From an uncultured Pedobacter sp. (lineage in GTDB: Bacteria; Bacteroidota; Bacteroidia; Sphingobacteriales; Sphingobacteriaceae): DNA of 47,651 nt. The stretch lies in contig NZ_CAMLIG010000032.1 in NCBI RefSeq assembly GCF_946480185.1, positions 1-47,651 on the forward strand, given 5' to 3'. Below the pieces are notes generated by a model, which saw nothing but the letters and a program-made list of their open reading frames with translations, had not been told where the DNA came from and did no database searches. How positions within the stretch are numbered: position 1 is the stretch's first letter; each line of letters begins with the position of its first letter. Position numbers and translations under genes: made by a program. Shown piece by piece: positions 8,488 to 16,443 of this stretch.

Positions 8488-9081
8488 CTAAAATTCTTTG
8501 AGCTGGTTCCAGAAAACCGTTTTCTTGGCTACATCATTTTGGAGTTTTGTTAAATCCCAAGTTCCTAAAACAGCAACGTTTTTATACATTGATTTTTGGT
8601 TTGCAACAGCGCCTACAATATTTAAAATGCTGGGATTAAAACCAAAGGTTACTATTTTATTGCAGGCAAAAAATGCTTTTAAATCGTCGAAATTTAGGTT
8701 GGTGTAATTCGCCATATTCACAATTGCAACGTCCTCTAAAGCCCATTTTTTAGCACCCATAATTTTTGTTAAAAATGCTAAATCTGTCTTGCTTAAAAAT
8801 TTCTCATCGGTGTTGTTGACTATAATTAAAACGTACTTGTTGTTTTCTCCCAAATAATCAAAACCTTCAGCTTTAGCAGGCGGAGCGACTTTTTCTTGTG
8901 CAATTGTTGGGATGGTAACAGCAGGCGCCGGTGTGGGTTTTTCTGCTTCTGGAAGCACCTCAGTAGCTTTACTTGCTTCAATTGGCTTAACACCGTCCTT
9001 TGCCAAATCGTTAAAAACATAAATCTCCTCATCTAATAATAGACTTAGAGCAATTAAATTATCTGTTTGTAGCTGATTCAT
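8488..9081 (-). CDS. Conserved-type hypothetical protein; possible distant DNA polymerase III psi (HolD)-like domain
   Basis: 197 residues, no signal peptide. Three parts are visible: an N-terminal helix (1-28, LIALSLLLDEEIYVFNDL), a Pro/Ala/Glu-rich linker (about 31-75), and an alpha/beta domain (82-197) with the strand YVLIIVNN, the segment LSKTDLAFLTKIMGAKKWAL, the strand IVTFGFNP, a late strand NVAVLGTWDL and the closing FWNQLKEF. The order and several residues recall E. coli psi (recalled: LVMVAND, TDPLVSDVLRAL, then TDLRANP and ALWQQI). Psi joins chi to the clamp loader and, to my knowledge, is described mainly in gammaproteobacteria. The match is from memory and weak; a plain hypothetical protein is the safe reading. 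Confidence 0.6.
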   Translation of the reverse strand: MNQLQTDNLIALSLLLDEEIYVFNDLAKDGVKPIEASKATEVLPEAEKPTPAPAVTIPTIAQEKVAPPAKAEGFDYLGENNKYVLIIVNNTDEKFLSKTDLAFLTKIMGAKKWALEDVAIVNMANYTNLNFDDLKAFFACNKIVTFGFNPSILNIVGAVANQKSMYKNVAVLGTWDLTKLQNDVAKKTVFWNQLKEF

Positions 9082-9163
9082 GTGTGGCTAAATTCGCTAA
9101 AAAATGTTAAAAAATTTAAAGCATGGCTAAATTACGCTAAAAAGGCTTTACTTTCGTTCCAAA

Positions 9164-10024
9164 ATGGTGCAATTATTAAGAAACCTGACGGGACTATTTA
9201 CGTTAAGTTTAGCTATAATTTCTTGTAATAAATTTAGTGATTCAAATGGCAAACCTGTAGCAAAAGCCTATGATCATTACCTGTATGCAAAAGATTTAGA
9301 GGGCTTAGTACCTAAAAATACACATGGGAATGATAGCGCGGCAATTATAAAAGCGTTTATTGACCAGTGGCAACATGAGCAAGTTATTCAGCATCAGGCA
9401 GAAAACAATGTAAATATTGACAACAAAAGTATCGAAAATCAGTTAGCTACTTATAAAAGTTCGTTAATTAGGTTTGAGTACGAGCAGGAGCTGATTAGGC
9501 AAAAGCTGGATACGGTGGTTACAGACCAAGAAGTGAAAAAGTATTATGAAGCCAACCAAGATAATTTTCAGCTTAAAAAGCCAATTTTAAAAGTATCCTA
9601 TATCAAGCTCTCAGCAAAAGCCCCAAAAATACCGATGGTTAAAAAGCTGTTTTCTTCTAAAGATATGCGAGATATGGATTTGCTGGAGAAATATTGCTTT
9701 AAATATTCGCCAAATTTTTCTTTGATGGATACGGCATGGCATTATACAGATGAGCTTGAAAAGATATTGCCCATTTCAAAGCTATCAGAAAGTAATTACA
9801 ATAATTTAAACCGTATTTTTGAAATTTCTGACAATAATGCATTATATCTTATAATTTTGCGAGATTCAAAATTTAGAGATAGTTTGTCTCCAATTGCTTT
9901 TGAAAAAGAAAATATTAAAAACCTGATTTTAAATCAGCGAAAGCTGGAACTTATTAACCAAATGGAGAAAGAGGTTTTTAAAACAGCACAAAAAAACAAC
10001 GAATTAGAAATATACGATAAATGA
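9164..10024 (+). CDS. Lipoprotein, PpiC/SurA-N-type chaperone without a clear parvulin domain
   Basis: 286 residues. The N-terminus LFTLSLAIISCNK is a lipobox with Cys21 as the lipidated residue. After it come helices typical of the SurA N-terminal chaperone module (AIIKAFIDQWQHEQVIQHQAEN, YKSSLIRFEYEQELIRQKLD, VTDQEVKKYYEANQDNFQ). The centre, where a parvulin domain would be, is degenerate. It overlaps the next gene by ATGA (10021-10024), so the two are translationally coupled. Location is probably the inner face of the outer membrane, with a role in folding outer-membrane proteins. A TACTTTCG box at 9149-9156 is a near match to the Bacteroidetes -7 element. Confidence 0.8.
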   Translation: MVQLLRNLTGLFTLSLAIISCNKFSDSNGKPVAKAYDHYLYAKDLEGLVPKNTHGNDSAAIIKAFIDQWQHEQVIQHQAENNVNIDNKSIENQLATYKSSLIRFEYEQELIRQKLDTVVTDQEVKKYYEANQDNFQLKKPILKVSYIKLSAKAPKIPMVKKLFSSKDMRDMDLLEKYCFKYSPNFSLMDTAWHYTDELEKILPISKLSESNYNNLNRIFEISDNNALYLIILRDSKFRDSLSPIAFEKENIKNLILNQRKLELINQMEKEVFKTAQKNNELEIYDK

Positions 10025-11391
10025 AGAAATACTTAGTTTTAATAGCCATCATCTTTTCGGGATTAGCCAGTAGTTATGCACAGGATAAAGTTGTAGATAA
10101 AGTGGTTGCTGTAGTTGGCGATAATATCATTTTAAAATCTGAAGTTGACCAACAATACGCTCAATATCTGGTGCAAGGAAATAAACCGGATGATAAAATT
10201 AAATGCACTTTTTTGCAAAATATGATGAGCCAGAAACTGCTAACGCAACAGGCAGTTTTAGATTCAATTACCGTAAGTGATGACGATGTTGACGGCGAAG
10301 TTGACCGTAGGATGCGTGTAATGATTTCTAGAGCTGGCGGACAGGATAAATTGGAAGGCTTTTTAGGAAGATCTTTAATACAATATAAAGACGAAATAAG
10401 ACCCGACATTCGTGAGCAGTTGGTAGCGCAAAAGATGCAGGCAAAAATTACTGAAAAGGTTGAAGTAACTCCTTTAGAAGTTGAACGCTATTATAATACC
10501 TTCCCTAAAGATTCTTTGCCAGAGTTTAACACGGAAGTTGAAGTTGGAGACCTTGTTGTTTACCCAGAACTTACCAAAAAAGAAAAAGAACCTTTTAAAG
10601 ATAAAGCCGAAGCGCTTCGGCTAAGAATTAAAGGTGGAGATAGTTTCGCAACATTGGCCAGATTATATTCTCAGGATCCAGGTTCTGCAAGAGAAGGTGG
10701 TGAGTTGCCATTCTTCGACAGACAAACCATGGCTAAGGAATTTACTTCATGGGCTTTTAAATTAAAAGAAGGGGAGATTTCTCCGGTGTTTGAAACTGAA
10801 TTTGGATTCCATTTTTTGGAAGTGTTAGAGCGCAGAGGAGAGCAAGTTAGGGTTAGGCATATTTTAATTATCCCAGAAACTCCGCCAGCAGCTTTAGAAA
10901 GAGCTAGAGTAGCAATTGATTCTATCTACAAAAAAGTTAAAGCCGGAAAATTAGATTTTTCTACAGCCGCGTCTCTTTATTCTGATGATAAAGAAACTAA
11001 GTTTAACGGCGGGATGATGTTAAATGCAGAGAATGTACAATCGCGTACAACCTTTATCCCAACAGATAAATTGGATCCAAAAGTATTTTTAACTATTGAT
11101 ACCATGAAAGTGGGTTCATTTTCAACACCTGCAATGTTTACAGATGCAAGCGGTAAAATGGGTTACAGATTCTTATATCTAAAAAGTAAAATTCCGCCAC
11201 ACAAAGCAAATTTAGATCAAGATTTACCAAAAATTAAAGATGCCGCTTACGAAGACAAAATCAATAAAACCGTAAGCAAATGGTTTGAGAAAAGAAGAAA
11301 ATCTACTTATATAAAAGTTGATAAAGATTACCAAGGTTGCGCAATTTTAAAAGATTGGATTGTTACAGACAAACCAACGGACGAGAATTAG
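10021..11391 (+). CDS. SurA-like periplasmic peptidyl-prolyl isomerase
   Basis: 456 residues with a cleavable signal peptide (MKKYLVLIAIIFSGLASSYAQ). DKVVAVVGDNIILKSEVDQQY is the hallmark start of SurA-type chaperones. Two parvulin regions follow: residues about 175-275 (DSFATLARLYSQDPGSAREGG, FKLKEGEISPVFETEFGFH) and about 285-390 (RVRHILI, DFSTAASLYSDDKETKFNGG). The protein escorts unfolded beta-barrel proteins to the BAM machinery. It is coupled to the preceding lipoprotein and followed one base later by moxR, a three-gene operon. Confidence 0.92.
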   Translation: MKKYLVLIAIIFSGLASSYAQDKVVDKVVAVVGDNIILKSEVDQQYAQYLVQGNKPDDKIKCTFLQNMMSQKLLTQQAVLDSITVSDDDVDGEVDRRMRVMISRAGGQDKLEGFLGRSLIQYKDEIRPDIREQLVAQKMQAKITEKVEVTPLEVERYYNTFPKDSLPEFNTEVEVGDLVVYPELTKKEKEPFKDKAEALRLRIKGGDSFATLARLYSQDPGSAREGGELPFFDRQTMAKEFTSWAFKLKEGEISPVFETEFGFHFLEVLERRGEQVRVRHILIIPETPPAALERARVAIDSIYKKVKAGKLDFSTAASLYSDDKETKFNGGMMLNAENVQSRTTFIPTDKLDPKVFLTIDTMKVGSFSTPAMFTDASGKMGYRFLYLKSKIPPHKANLDQDLPKIKDAAYEDKINKTVSKWFEKRRKSTYIKVDKDYQGCAILKDWIVTDKPTDEN

Positions 11392-11392
11392 T

Positions 11393-12355
11393 ATGAATTA
11401 CCCATCAGATGCAGATGCTATAGATGCCTTTAGCAAGGTTTACCAAGAAATCAGAAAAGAAATTTCTAAAGTAATTGTTGGGCAAGATGAAGTAGTAAAG
11501 TCTGTACTGATTTCGGTTTTTAGCAACGGGCATTGTTTGTTAGTGGGTGTGCCCGGTTTGGCAAAAACGCTTTTGGTGCAAACTGTGGCTAATGTGTTAG
11601 ATTTATCTTTCAATAGAATTCAGTTTACTCCAGATTTAATGCCTTCTGATATTATTGGAAGTGAGATTTTAGGAGAAGACAGGCATTTTAAATTTATTAA
11701 AGGCCCTGTTTTTTCAAACATCATTTTGGCCGATGAAATTAACCGTACACCGCCAAAAACGCAAGCCGCTTTATTAGAAGCGATGCAAGAAAAATCTGTG
11801 ACTGCAGCAGGCGTTACCCATGCTTTGCCAAAGCCATTTTTTGTTTTGGCAACCCAAAACCCGATAGAGCAAGAAGGAACTTATCCTTTGCCAGAAGCAC
11901 AACTGGACCGTTTTATGTTCAACGTTGACTTGGGTTATCCAAGTTTTGAAGAGGAACTGAATATCGTAAAAAATACCACCAGCAATAAAGTTCCAGATTT
12001 AAAAAAGATTTTAAACGCCGCTCAAATCTCCTACTTTCAGGATTTGGTTAAAAAGATTCCGGTTGCAAACCATGTTTTAGAATATGCTGTTAAGTTAGCA
12101 TGTAAAACTCGTCCGCAAACACAATATGCAACAGAAGCGGTAAATAAATATTTGTCGTGGGGCGCTGGCCCGCGAGCGTCGCAGTATTTGGTGGTTGGCG
12201 CAAAATGCCATGCTGCAATTCATGGAAAATACTCTCCAGACATTGAAGATGTGCAAGCCGTTGCCACTGCAATATTAAAACATCGAATAGTTAGAAATTA
12301 CAAAGCAGAAGCCGACGGATTAAATTCCGAAGCTATTATTGCAATGCTTTTTTAG
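11393..12355 (+). CDS. MoxR-family AAA+ ATPase
   Basis: 320 residues from the ATG at 11393, which follows the previous stop by one base; a longer in-frame start at 11360 would overlap the surA-like gene and lacks support. Walker A GVPGLAKT, Walker B IILADEINRTPPKTQAALLEAMQE, sensor LATQNPIEQEGTYPLPEAQLDRF and the arginine finger region are all present. MoxR ATPases usually help to activate partner proteins with VWA domains; no VWA gene follows here, so the partner lies elsewhere. The linkage to two folding factors suggests envelope maturation. Confidence 0.92.
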   Translation: MNYPSDADAIDAFSKVYQEIRKEISKVIVGQDEVVKSVLISVFSNGHCLLVGVPGLAKTLLVQTVANVLDLSFNRIQFTPDLMPSDIIGSEILGEDRHFKFIKGPVFSNIILADEINRTPPKTQAALLEAMQEKSVTAAGVTHALPKPFFVLATQNPIEQEGTYPLPEAQLDRFMFNVDLGYPSFEEELNIVKNTTSNKVPDLKKILNAAQISYFQDLVKKIPVANHVLEYAVKLACKTRPQTQYATEAVNKYLSWGAGPRASQYLVVGAKCHAAIHGKYSPDIEDVQAVATAILKHRIVRNYKAEADGLNSEAIIAMLF

Positions 12356-12391
12356 AAAATCTAACGCTGTTTCTTCGTCTATTTTAACAGG

Positions 12392-12739
12392 CTAAAAGTT
12401 AGTTTTGTTTTCCGGATCCATATTATGTTCCGCAATTTCAACCGAACTCATAAATTTTGTTTTTTCAGCGTCTGCATACATTCCGTAAGCGTCAACTACT
12501 AAACCTTTAGCGCCATCATTGCTTTCCACAGCATAAAGTATTGAGCTGTCTTCAGGATCTGTAATTCCTTCAAATCTATGGATTTCAACAATTTTTAGTT
12601 CATCAGAACCGTATTCTCTGTTGTCAGTTGCACAACATAAATGAGCATCTTTAAAATCAAATTCGTAGTTAAAGCCTTTTTCCTTCAATTTATTCATCGC
12701 TTCCGATAGTGTCTCGTAGCTTCCGTTAGGTAATTCCAT
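12392..12739 (-). CDS. Small conserved Bacteroidetes-type protein, function unknown
   Basis: 115 residues from the ATG at 12739 (MELPNGSYETLSEAMNKL). An upstream in-frame ATG at 12814 adds 25 residues of unlikely composition and was not chosen. Recognisable blocks are ETLSEAMNKLKEKGFNYEF, ELKIVEIHRFEGITDPEDSSILYAVES and KGLVVDAYGMY. I recall relatives labelled phosphoribosylpyrophosphate synthetase in databases, but nothing in the sequence supports that enzyme: there is no PRPP loop. It is convergent with moxR. Confidence 0.72.
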   Translation of the reverse strand: MELPNGSYETLSEAMNKLKEKGFNYEFDFKDAHLCCATDNREYGSDELKIVEIHRFEGITDPEDSSILYAVESNDGAKGLVVDAYGMYADAEKTKFMSSVEIAEHNMDPENKTNF

Positions 12740-13011
12740 AATAATACATTTATTTGATCTTATAAAACAAAATTCATACCTCAAATTATTCGTGTATTTG
12801 TCTTGTTTATGCATTTATAAGGTTTTGAGTGTTAATGCCACAAGTAGGAAGTGTTATCCATCTCCAACCTAAACATAAAGATTATTGTAATTTTAAAATC
12901 CTTTTATCAATAACAATCGTTTTTATAGGCATTAGTAAGGGCGTGTGTAGGATATTTTTAGTATCTTAATAACAAATGATAATTGTCATAAATAATCCCC
13001 GGTCATTTAGT

Positions 13012-13019
13012 TAAATTTG
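13012..13019 (+). promoter_or_regulatory. Candidate -7 box of the desaturase gene
   Basis: TAAATTTG matches TANNTTTG and lies 39 bases before the ATG. No TTG is found at the usual distance, so only half of the promoter is supported. Confidence 0.4.
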
Positions 13020-13058
13020 CCTCCAATTTAAACTCAAATTAAAAATAAAAGCGCAAGC

Positions 13059-13787
13059 ATGTATATCATTATATTTTTTATCGCACATTGGTTTATATCC
13101 TTATTTGTGCAAACCTTTTTTCTGCATAGGTACGCATCGCACAAGATGTTCCATCTCAATAGTTTTTGGTATAAATTCTTTTATATCTTAACCTATGCTG
13201 GGCAAGGTGCATCCTACCTAAAACCAAAAGCTTACGCAATTATGCACCGTATGCATCATGCTTTTAGCGATACTGAAAAAGACCCGCATTCGCCTCATTT
13301 TTTTGAAGATGTTTTTCAAATGATGTGGAATACGCGTGGAATGTACGTTATTTACGAAAAAGATTTGGAACAGCCAGAGCCTCAGTTTAGGGGCGATTAT
13401 GCTGAATGGAAACTCATTGACGACATGGGCACATCTATAATCTCTAGGATATTATTTTCATTAGGATATGTAGCTTTTTACGTGGCTTTTGCAACGCAAT
13501 GGTGGATGTGGCTTTTTTTGCCTTTCCATTTTGTGATGGGCCCATTACATGGTGCAATTGTAAATTGGTGCGGACATAAATATGGATATTCCAATTTTGA
13601 CAACGAGGACAAATCTAAGAATACCACACCTTTTGATTTTTTCATGTTGGGAGAACTCTTCCAAAATAATCACCACAAATTCCCCAACAGCGCTAATTTT
13701 GCAAAGAAATGGTTCGAGATTGATCCGGTTTACCCCATCATGAAAGTGATGCATTGGTGTAGGATTATCAGATTAAGAAAGGTTTAA
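13059..13787 (+). CDS. Membrane fatty-acid (acyl-CoA/acyl-lipid) desaturase
   Basis: 242 residues with the three histidine boxes of the delta-9 type: HRYASHK (HxxxxH, near residue 23), HRMHH (about 64-68) and NNHHKFP (about 205). Hydrophobic segments at about 1-18, 35-55, 125-145 and 150-170 make four membrane passes. The di-iron centre inserts a cis double bond into acyl chains and adjusts membrane fluidity, often at low temperature. It is shorter than eukaryotic enzymes, lacks cytochrome b5 and needs a separate electron donor. It appears monocistronic and is followed by a MITE-like element. Confidence 0.92.
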   Translation: MYIIIFFIAHWFISLFVQTFFLHRYASHKMFHLNSFWYKFFYILTYAGQGASYLKPKAYAIMHRMHHAFSDTEKDPHSPHFFEDVFQMMWNTRGMYVIYEKDLEQPEPQFRGDYAEWKLIDDMGTSIISRILFSLGYVAFYVAFATQWWMWLFLPFHFVMGPLHGAIVNWCGHKYGYSNFDNEDKSKNTTPFDFFMLGELFQNNHHKFPNSANFAKKWFEIDPVYPIMKVMHWCRIIRLRKV

Positions 13788-13804
13788 GTCATATTTCAAT
13801 ATAT

Positions 13805-14032
13805 TTAAGAGCCTGTTTAAAATTTATCTAATAATTTTTGTTTATAGGCCTCTTTTGAGGCATAGAGCGCCTATGACGTCATGTTGAACGGAGTGAAACA
13901 TCTTACTCGAAAGGATGATTTATACGTATTGCATGGCAAATGGATGTGAGATGTCTCGTTGCCTCAACATAACTAAAAACGCTAAAAACAGTGCAGGAAC
14001 CTTTTTAGAGTAAGTTTCAAACAGACTCTTAA
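13805..14032. mobile_element. MITE-like element with 20-22 bp terminal inverted repeats
   Basis: The left end reads AAGAGCCTGTTTAAAATTTA (13807-13826). The right end (14011-14030) is its reverse complement with about three mismatches (TAAGTTTCAAACAGACTCTT). TTAA is found at both outer borders, either as a target duplication or as part of the repeats. There is no coding capacity in 228 bp, so it would move by a transposase from elsewhere. A second, REP-like repeat is nested inside. Confidence 0.55.
13878..13973 (+). repeat. REP-like inverted repeat, copy 1 (GTCATGTTGA ... CTCAACAT)
   Basis: A unit of about 96 bp with GTCATGTTGAACGGAGTG and AAACATCTTACTC on the left and GTGAGATGTCTCGTTGCC, TCAACAT on the right. 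A diverged copy in opposite orientation lies at 34790-34880. Two copies in 48 kb suggest a genome-wide repeat family. Confidence 0.6.
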
Positions 14033-14205
14033 TCGCCCTTAATTAATTTTTAAGAGCTTTTTTGTGATTTTTTATATTTTGGCTTTATTTCTGTTACTCG
14101 GTTTTGTGTTATCTAATTGTTATTAATTGCTTTAATTGTTGTATTTAAAAAAAATTATACGCTCTTTTGCGTGATAAAACAGGCTAAGCCCTGATATTTA
14201 AAAAG

Positions 14206-14340
14206 ATGAAACAAACTAATTTACATAAACAATACGGCAGTGCTTCTTTACAGGAGTGTGCGGTTTCTGTGTTTATTTGTTTACCTTCTTTCAGAACAAC
14301 TTCTTTGCGACGAAGACCGCTATCTGCTCCCAGATTTTGA
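14206..14340 (+). CDS. Possible leader peptide of the arginine operon
   Basis: A 44-codon ORF upstream of the arginine genes, starting MKQTNLHKQYG and ending with a cluster of arginines: FRTTSLRRRPLSAPRF. The three consecutive Arg codons are CGA CGA AGA (14308-14316); the CGA codons are probably rare in this genome. Small hairpins follow (14371-14387 and 14427-14444) before the first structural gene. This is the layout of a translational attenuator, where ribosome stalling on Arg codons would switch RNA folding. No terminator-type T-run follows the hairpins, so if control exists it may act on translation. The ORF could also be chance. Confidence 0.35.
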   Translation: MKQTNLHKQYGSASLQECAVSVFICLPSFRTTSLRRRPLSAPRF

Positions 14341-14370
14341 TTGGTCTGCGAACAGAAATAACCCTCTTTA

Positions 14371-14387
14371 ACCATCCGTTTGATGGT
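14371..14387 (+). promoter_or_regulatory. Hairpin in the arginine operon leader
   Basis: ACCATC-CGTTT-GATGGT, a perfect six-pair stem, 30 bases after the end of the possible leader peptide. It is not followed by a T-run. Confidence 0.4.
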
Positions 14388-14426
14388 GATTTTATCAAAA
14401 AATTCATTGTTGTTTTAACTGAAAAC

Positions 14427-14444
14427 GTGGTTTTGAATTACCAC
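14427..14444 (+). promoter_or_regulatory. Hairpin just before the first arginine gene start
   Basis: GTGGT-TTTGAATT-ACCAC ends seven bases before the ATG at 14452, so it would sit in the ribosome docking region and could control translation of the acetyltransferase. Confidence 0.4.
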
Positions 14445-14451
14445 CTAAAGA

Positions 14452-15111
14452 ATGCATAATCCCGATTTTAATATCATTGTTGCCAATGTACAACATGTAG
14501 GTTTCGCAGAAACCATTTGTACAGAAATGGCAGAATCTGCCAAGGCCAGAGGTACCGGCATAGCCAAACGTTCTCCGGAATATATAGCTAATAAAATGTT
14601 GGAGGGCAAGGCGGTTATTGCGTTGCATAAAGATGGTACATGGGCTGGGTTCTGCTATATCGAGACTTGGAGCCATGGAGATTTTGTGGCTAACTCAGGT
14701 TTGATCGTAAATCCAATTTACCGGAAGGCCGGCTTGGCAAAGGCGATAAAAAATAAAGTTTTTGCGCTTTCCAGACAAAAATATCCCGATGCCAAAATTT
14801 TCGGTTTAACTACAGGATTAGCCGTAATGAAAATCAATTCGGATTTAGGTTACGAACCGGTGACTTACTCACAACTTACTCAAGATGAGAAGTTTTGGGA
14901 TGGCTGTAAAAGTTGTGTAAACTACGATATTTTGATGAGCAAAGGTCGCCAAAATTGCATGTGTACTGCCATGCTTTATGACCCCGCAGAAAAAAAATTG
15001 GAAGAGGAAGAACGTTTTAAGCAACTATCAAAAAAAGCGAATCTGTTTAAAAGAATAGAAGCCAAGTTGAAAAGTTTCACTAAAATTATAGCCGTTAGTT
15101 TGGCGAATTAA
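14452..15111 (+). CDS. GNAT acetyltransferase of the arginine cluster, candidate N-acylglutamate synthase
   Basis: 219 residues. The acetyl-CoA motif is LIVNPIYRKAGLAKAIKNKVF (about residue 85-105), followed by IFGLTTGLAVMKINSDLGYEPV. A Cys-rich part (CKSC and CMC, about 164-184) may bind metal, and a basic helical tail closes the protein. Bacteroidetes arginine operons often open with such a GNAT in the place of argA. Because the pathway here uses a succinylornithine-type transcarbamylase, the acyl donor could be succinyl-CoA. The first step of the pathway is inferred from position, not from a motif. Confidence 0.75.
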   Translation: MHNPDFNIIVANVQHVGFAETICTEMAESAKARGTGIAKRSPEYIANKMLEGKAVIALHKDGTWAGFCYIETWSHGDFVANSGLIVNPIYRKAGLAKAIKNKVFALSRQKYPDAKIFGLTTGLAVMKINSDLGYEPVTYSQLTQDEKFWDGCKSCVNYDILMSKGRQNCMCTAMLYDPAEKKLEEEERFKQLSKKANLFKRIEAKLKSFTKIIAVSLAN

Positions 15112-15120
15112 ATAGTATAG

Positions 15121-15153
15121 AGTATTGCGTATTGAGACTCAATACGCTGTACT
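15121..15153. repeat. Palindrome in the spacer before argG
   Basis: Two 16-base arms (15121-15136 and 15138-15153) around one base, with a perfect ten-pair core GCGTATTGAG-A-CTCAATACGC. No T-run follows, so it is probably a spacer repeat or processing hairpin rather than a terminator. Confidence 0.65.
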
Positions 15154-15173
15154 CAATTCTCAAAACCCATAAT

Positions 15174-16367
15174 ATGAAGAAAAAAGTTGTTTTAGCGTTT
15201 AGCGGAGGTTTAGACACCTCATTTTGTTGTATATATTTAACTAAGGATTTAGATTTAGAAGTGCATTCTGTTATTGTAAATACAGGTGGGTTTTCTGATG
15301 AAGAATTAAAGCAGATTGAAGAGCGGGCATATAGTTTAGGCGTAAAATCTCACCATGCTGTTGATGCAGTTAAAGGTTATTATGATGATTATCTGAAATA
15401 TTTAGTTTTTGGCAACGTATTAAAAAACAATACCTATCCGCTTTCTGTAAGTGCAGAGCGTGTGACCCAAGCTACAGCTATTGCAAATTATGCAAAAGAA
15501 ATCAATGCCGATTTTGTAGCGCATGGTAGCACTGGAGCAGGTAACGACCAGGTTCGTTTCGATATGATTTTCAATATCGTGGTGCCGAAAGTTGGAATTA
15601 TTACGCCCATCAGAGATTTAAAACTGAGCCGCGAAGCTGAGATAGAGTATTTGCACAAACATGGTGTGGAAATTAACGCAGAAAAAGCGCAGTACTCTAT
15701 CAATAAAGGCATTTGGGGAACCTCTGTAGGTGGAAAAGAAACCTTATCATCTAAAGGAATGTTACCAGAAGAGGCTTGGCCAACCCAGGTAACCAAAACT
15801 AATCCAGAAGATTTAGAATTGGAGTTTTTAAAAGGAGAGTTAATCGCCGTTAACGGTAAAAAATACTCCCATCCGTCTCAAGCAATCCAAGCTCTGCAAG
15901 AAATTGCAGCGCCTTTTGGAATTGGTAGAGATATTCACGTTGGAGATACCATTATTGGAATTAAAGGCAGAGTAGGGTTTGAAGCGGCTGCGCCAATGGT
16001 GATTATCAAAGCGCACCACGCTTTAGAAAAACATACACTAACCAAGTGGCAACTAAGCTGGAAAGACCAATTGGCCATGTTCTACGGGAATTGGATGCAT
16101 GAAGGCCAGTTCCACGATCCAATTATGCGTGATATCGAGGCGTTTTTAACCAATACTCAGAAAACAGTAAACGGAAAAGTATTTATACAGTTATTCCCTT
16201 ACCGATTTGTAGTAATTGGAATTGAATCTGAAAATGATTTGATGAGCAGTAAATTTGGTAGCTACGGCGAAATGAACGAAGGTTATACCGGAGAAGATGT
16301 GAAAGGATTCTCGAAAATCTTCGGAAATCAGGTAGCTATTTGGCATAAAGTTAATAACGAGGCGTAA
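15174..16367 (+). CDS. argG: Argininosuccinate synthase
   Basis: 397 residues from the ATG at 15174 (MKKKVVLAFSGGLDTSFCC). An in-frame start at 15132 lies inside the palindrome and was rejected. The PP-loop FSGGLDTS, the HGSTGAGNDQVRFD block, the KGIWGTSVGG segment and the C-terminal GSYGEMNEGYTGEDVKGF are typical. It joins citrulline and aspartate using ATP. It is the second structural gene of the arginine operon. ArgH, which would finish the pathway, is not in the window. Confidence 0.96.
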   Translation: MKKKVVLAFSGGLDTSFCCIYLTKDLDLEVHSVIVNTGGFSDEELKQIEERAYSLGVKSHHAVDAVKGYYDDYLKYLVFGNVLKNNTYPLSVSAERVTQATAIANYAKEINADFVAHGSTGAGNDQVRFDMIFNIVVPKVGIITPIRDLKLSREAEIEYLHKHGVEINAEKAQYSINKGIWGTSVGGKETLSSKGMLPEEAWPTQVTKTNPEDLELEFLKGELIAVNGKKYSHPSQAIQALQEIAAPFGIGRDIHVGDTIIGIKGRVGFEAAAPMVIIKAHHALEKHTLTKWQLSWKDQLAMFYGNWMHEGQFHDPIMRDIEAFLTNTQKTVNGKVFIQLFPYRFVVIGIESENDLMSSKFGSYGEMNEGYTGEDVKGFSKIFGNQVAIWHKVNNEA

Positions 16368-16378
16368 GGTAAAAGGCA

Positions 16379-16409
16379 TAAGGTTTAAGGCGTAGAGTTT
16401 TAAACCTTA
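16379..16409. repeat. Palindromic word repeat between argG and argC
   Basis: TAAGGTTTAA (16379-16388) pairs perfectly with TTAAACCTTA (16400-16409). The rest of the 76-base spacer repeats the same words (AGGCGTAAGG, CAGGCCTTACACC, CAAACCTTA), up to the argC ribosome region. Confidence 0.6.
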
Positions 16410-16443
16410 CACCTCAGGCCTTACACCTCAAACCTTATAAAAA

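Noticed and set aside
14256..14459. 67-codon plus-strand ORF overlapping the arginine leader
   Set aside because: Non-ATG start, overlaps the first arginine gene start, and has no recognisable features; the shorter ATG ORF with the Arg cluster is the better candidate.
15132..15173. N-terminal extension of argG
   Set aside because: It begins inside a palindrome and adds residues not found in ArgG.
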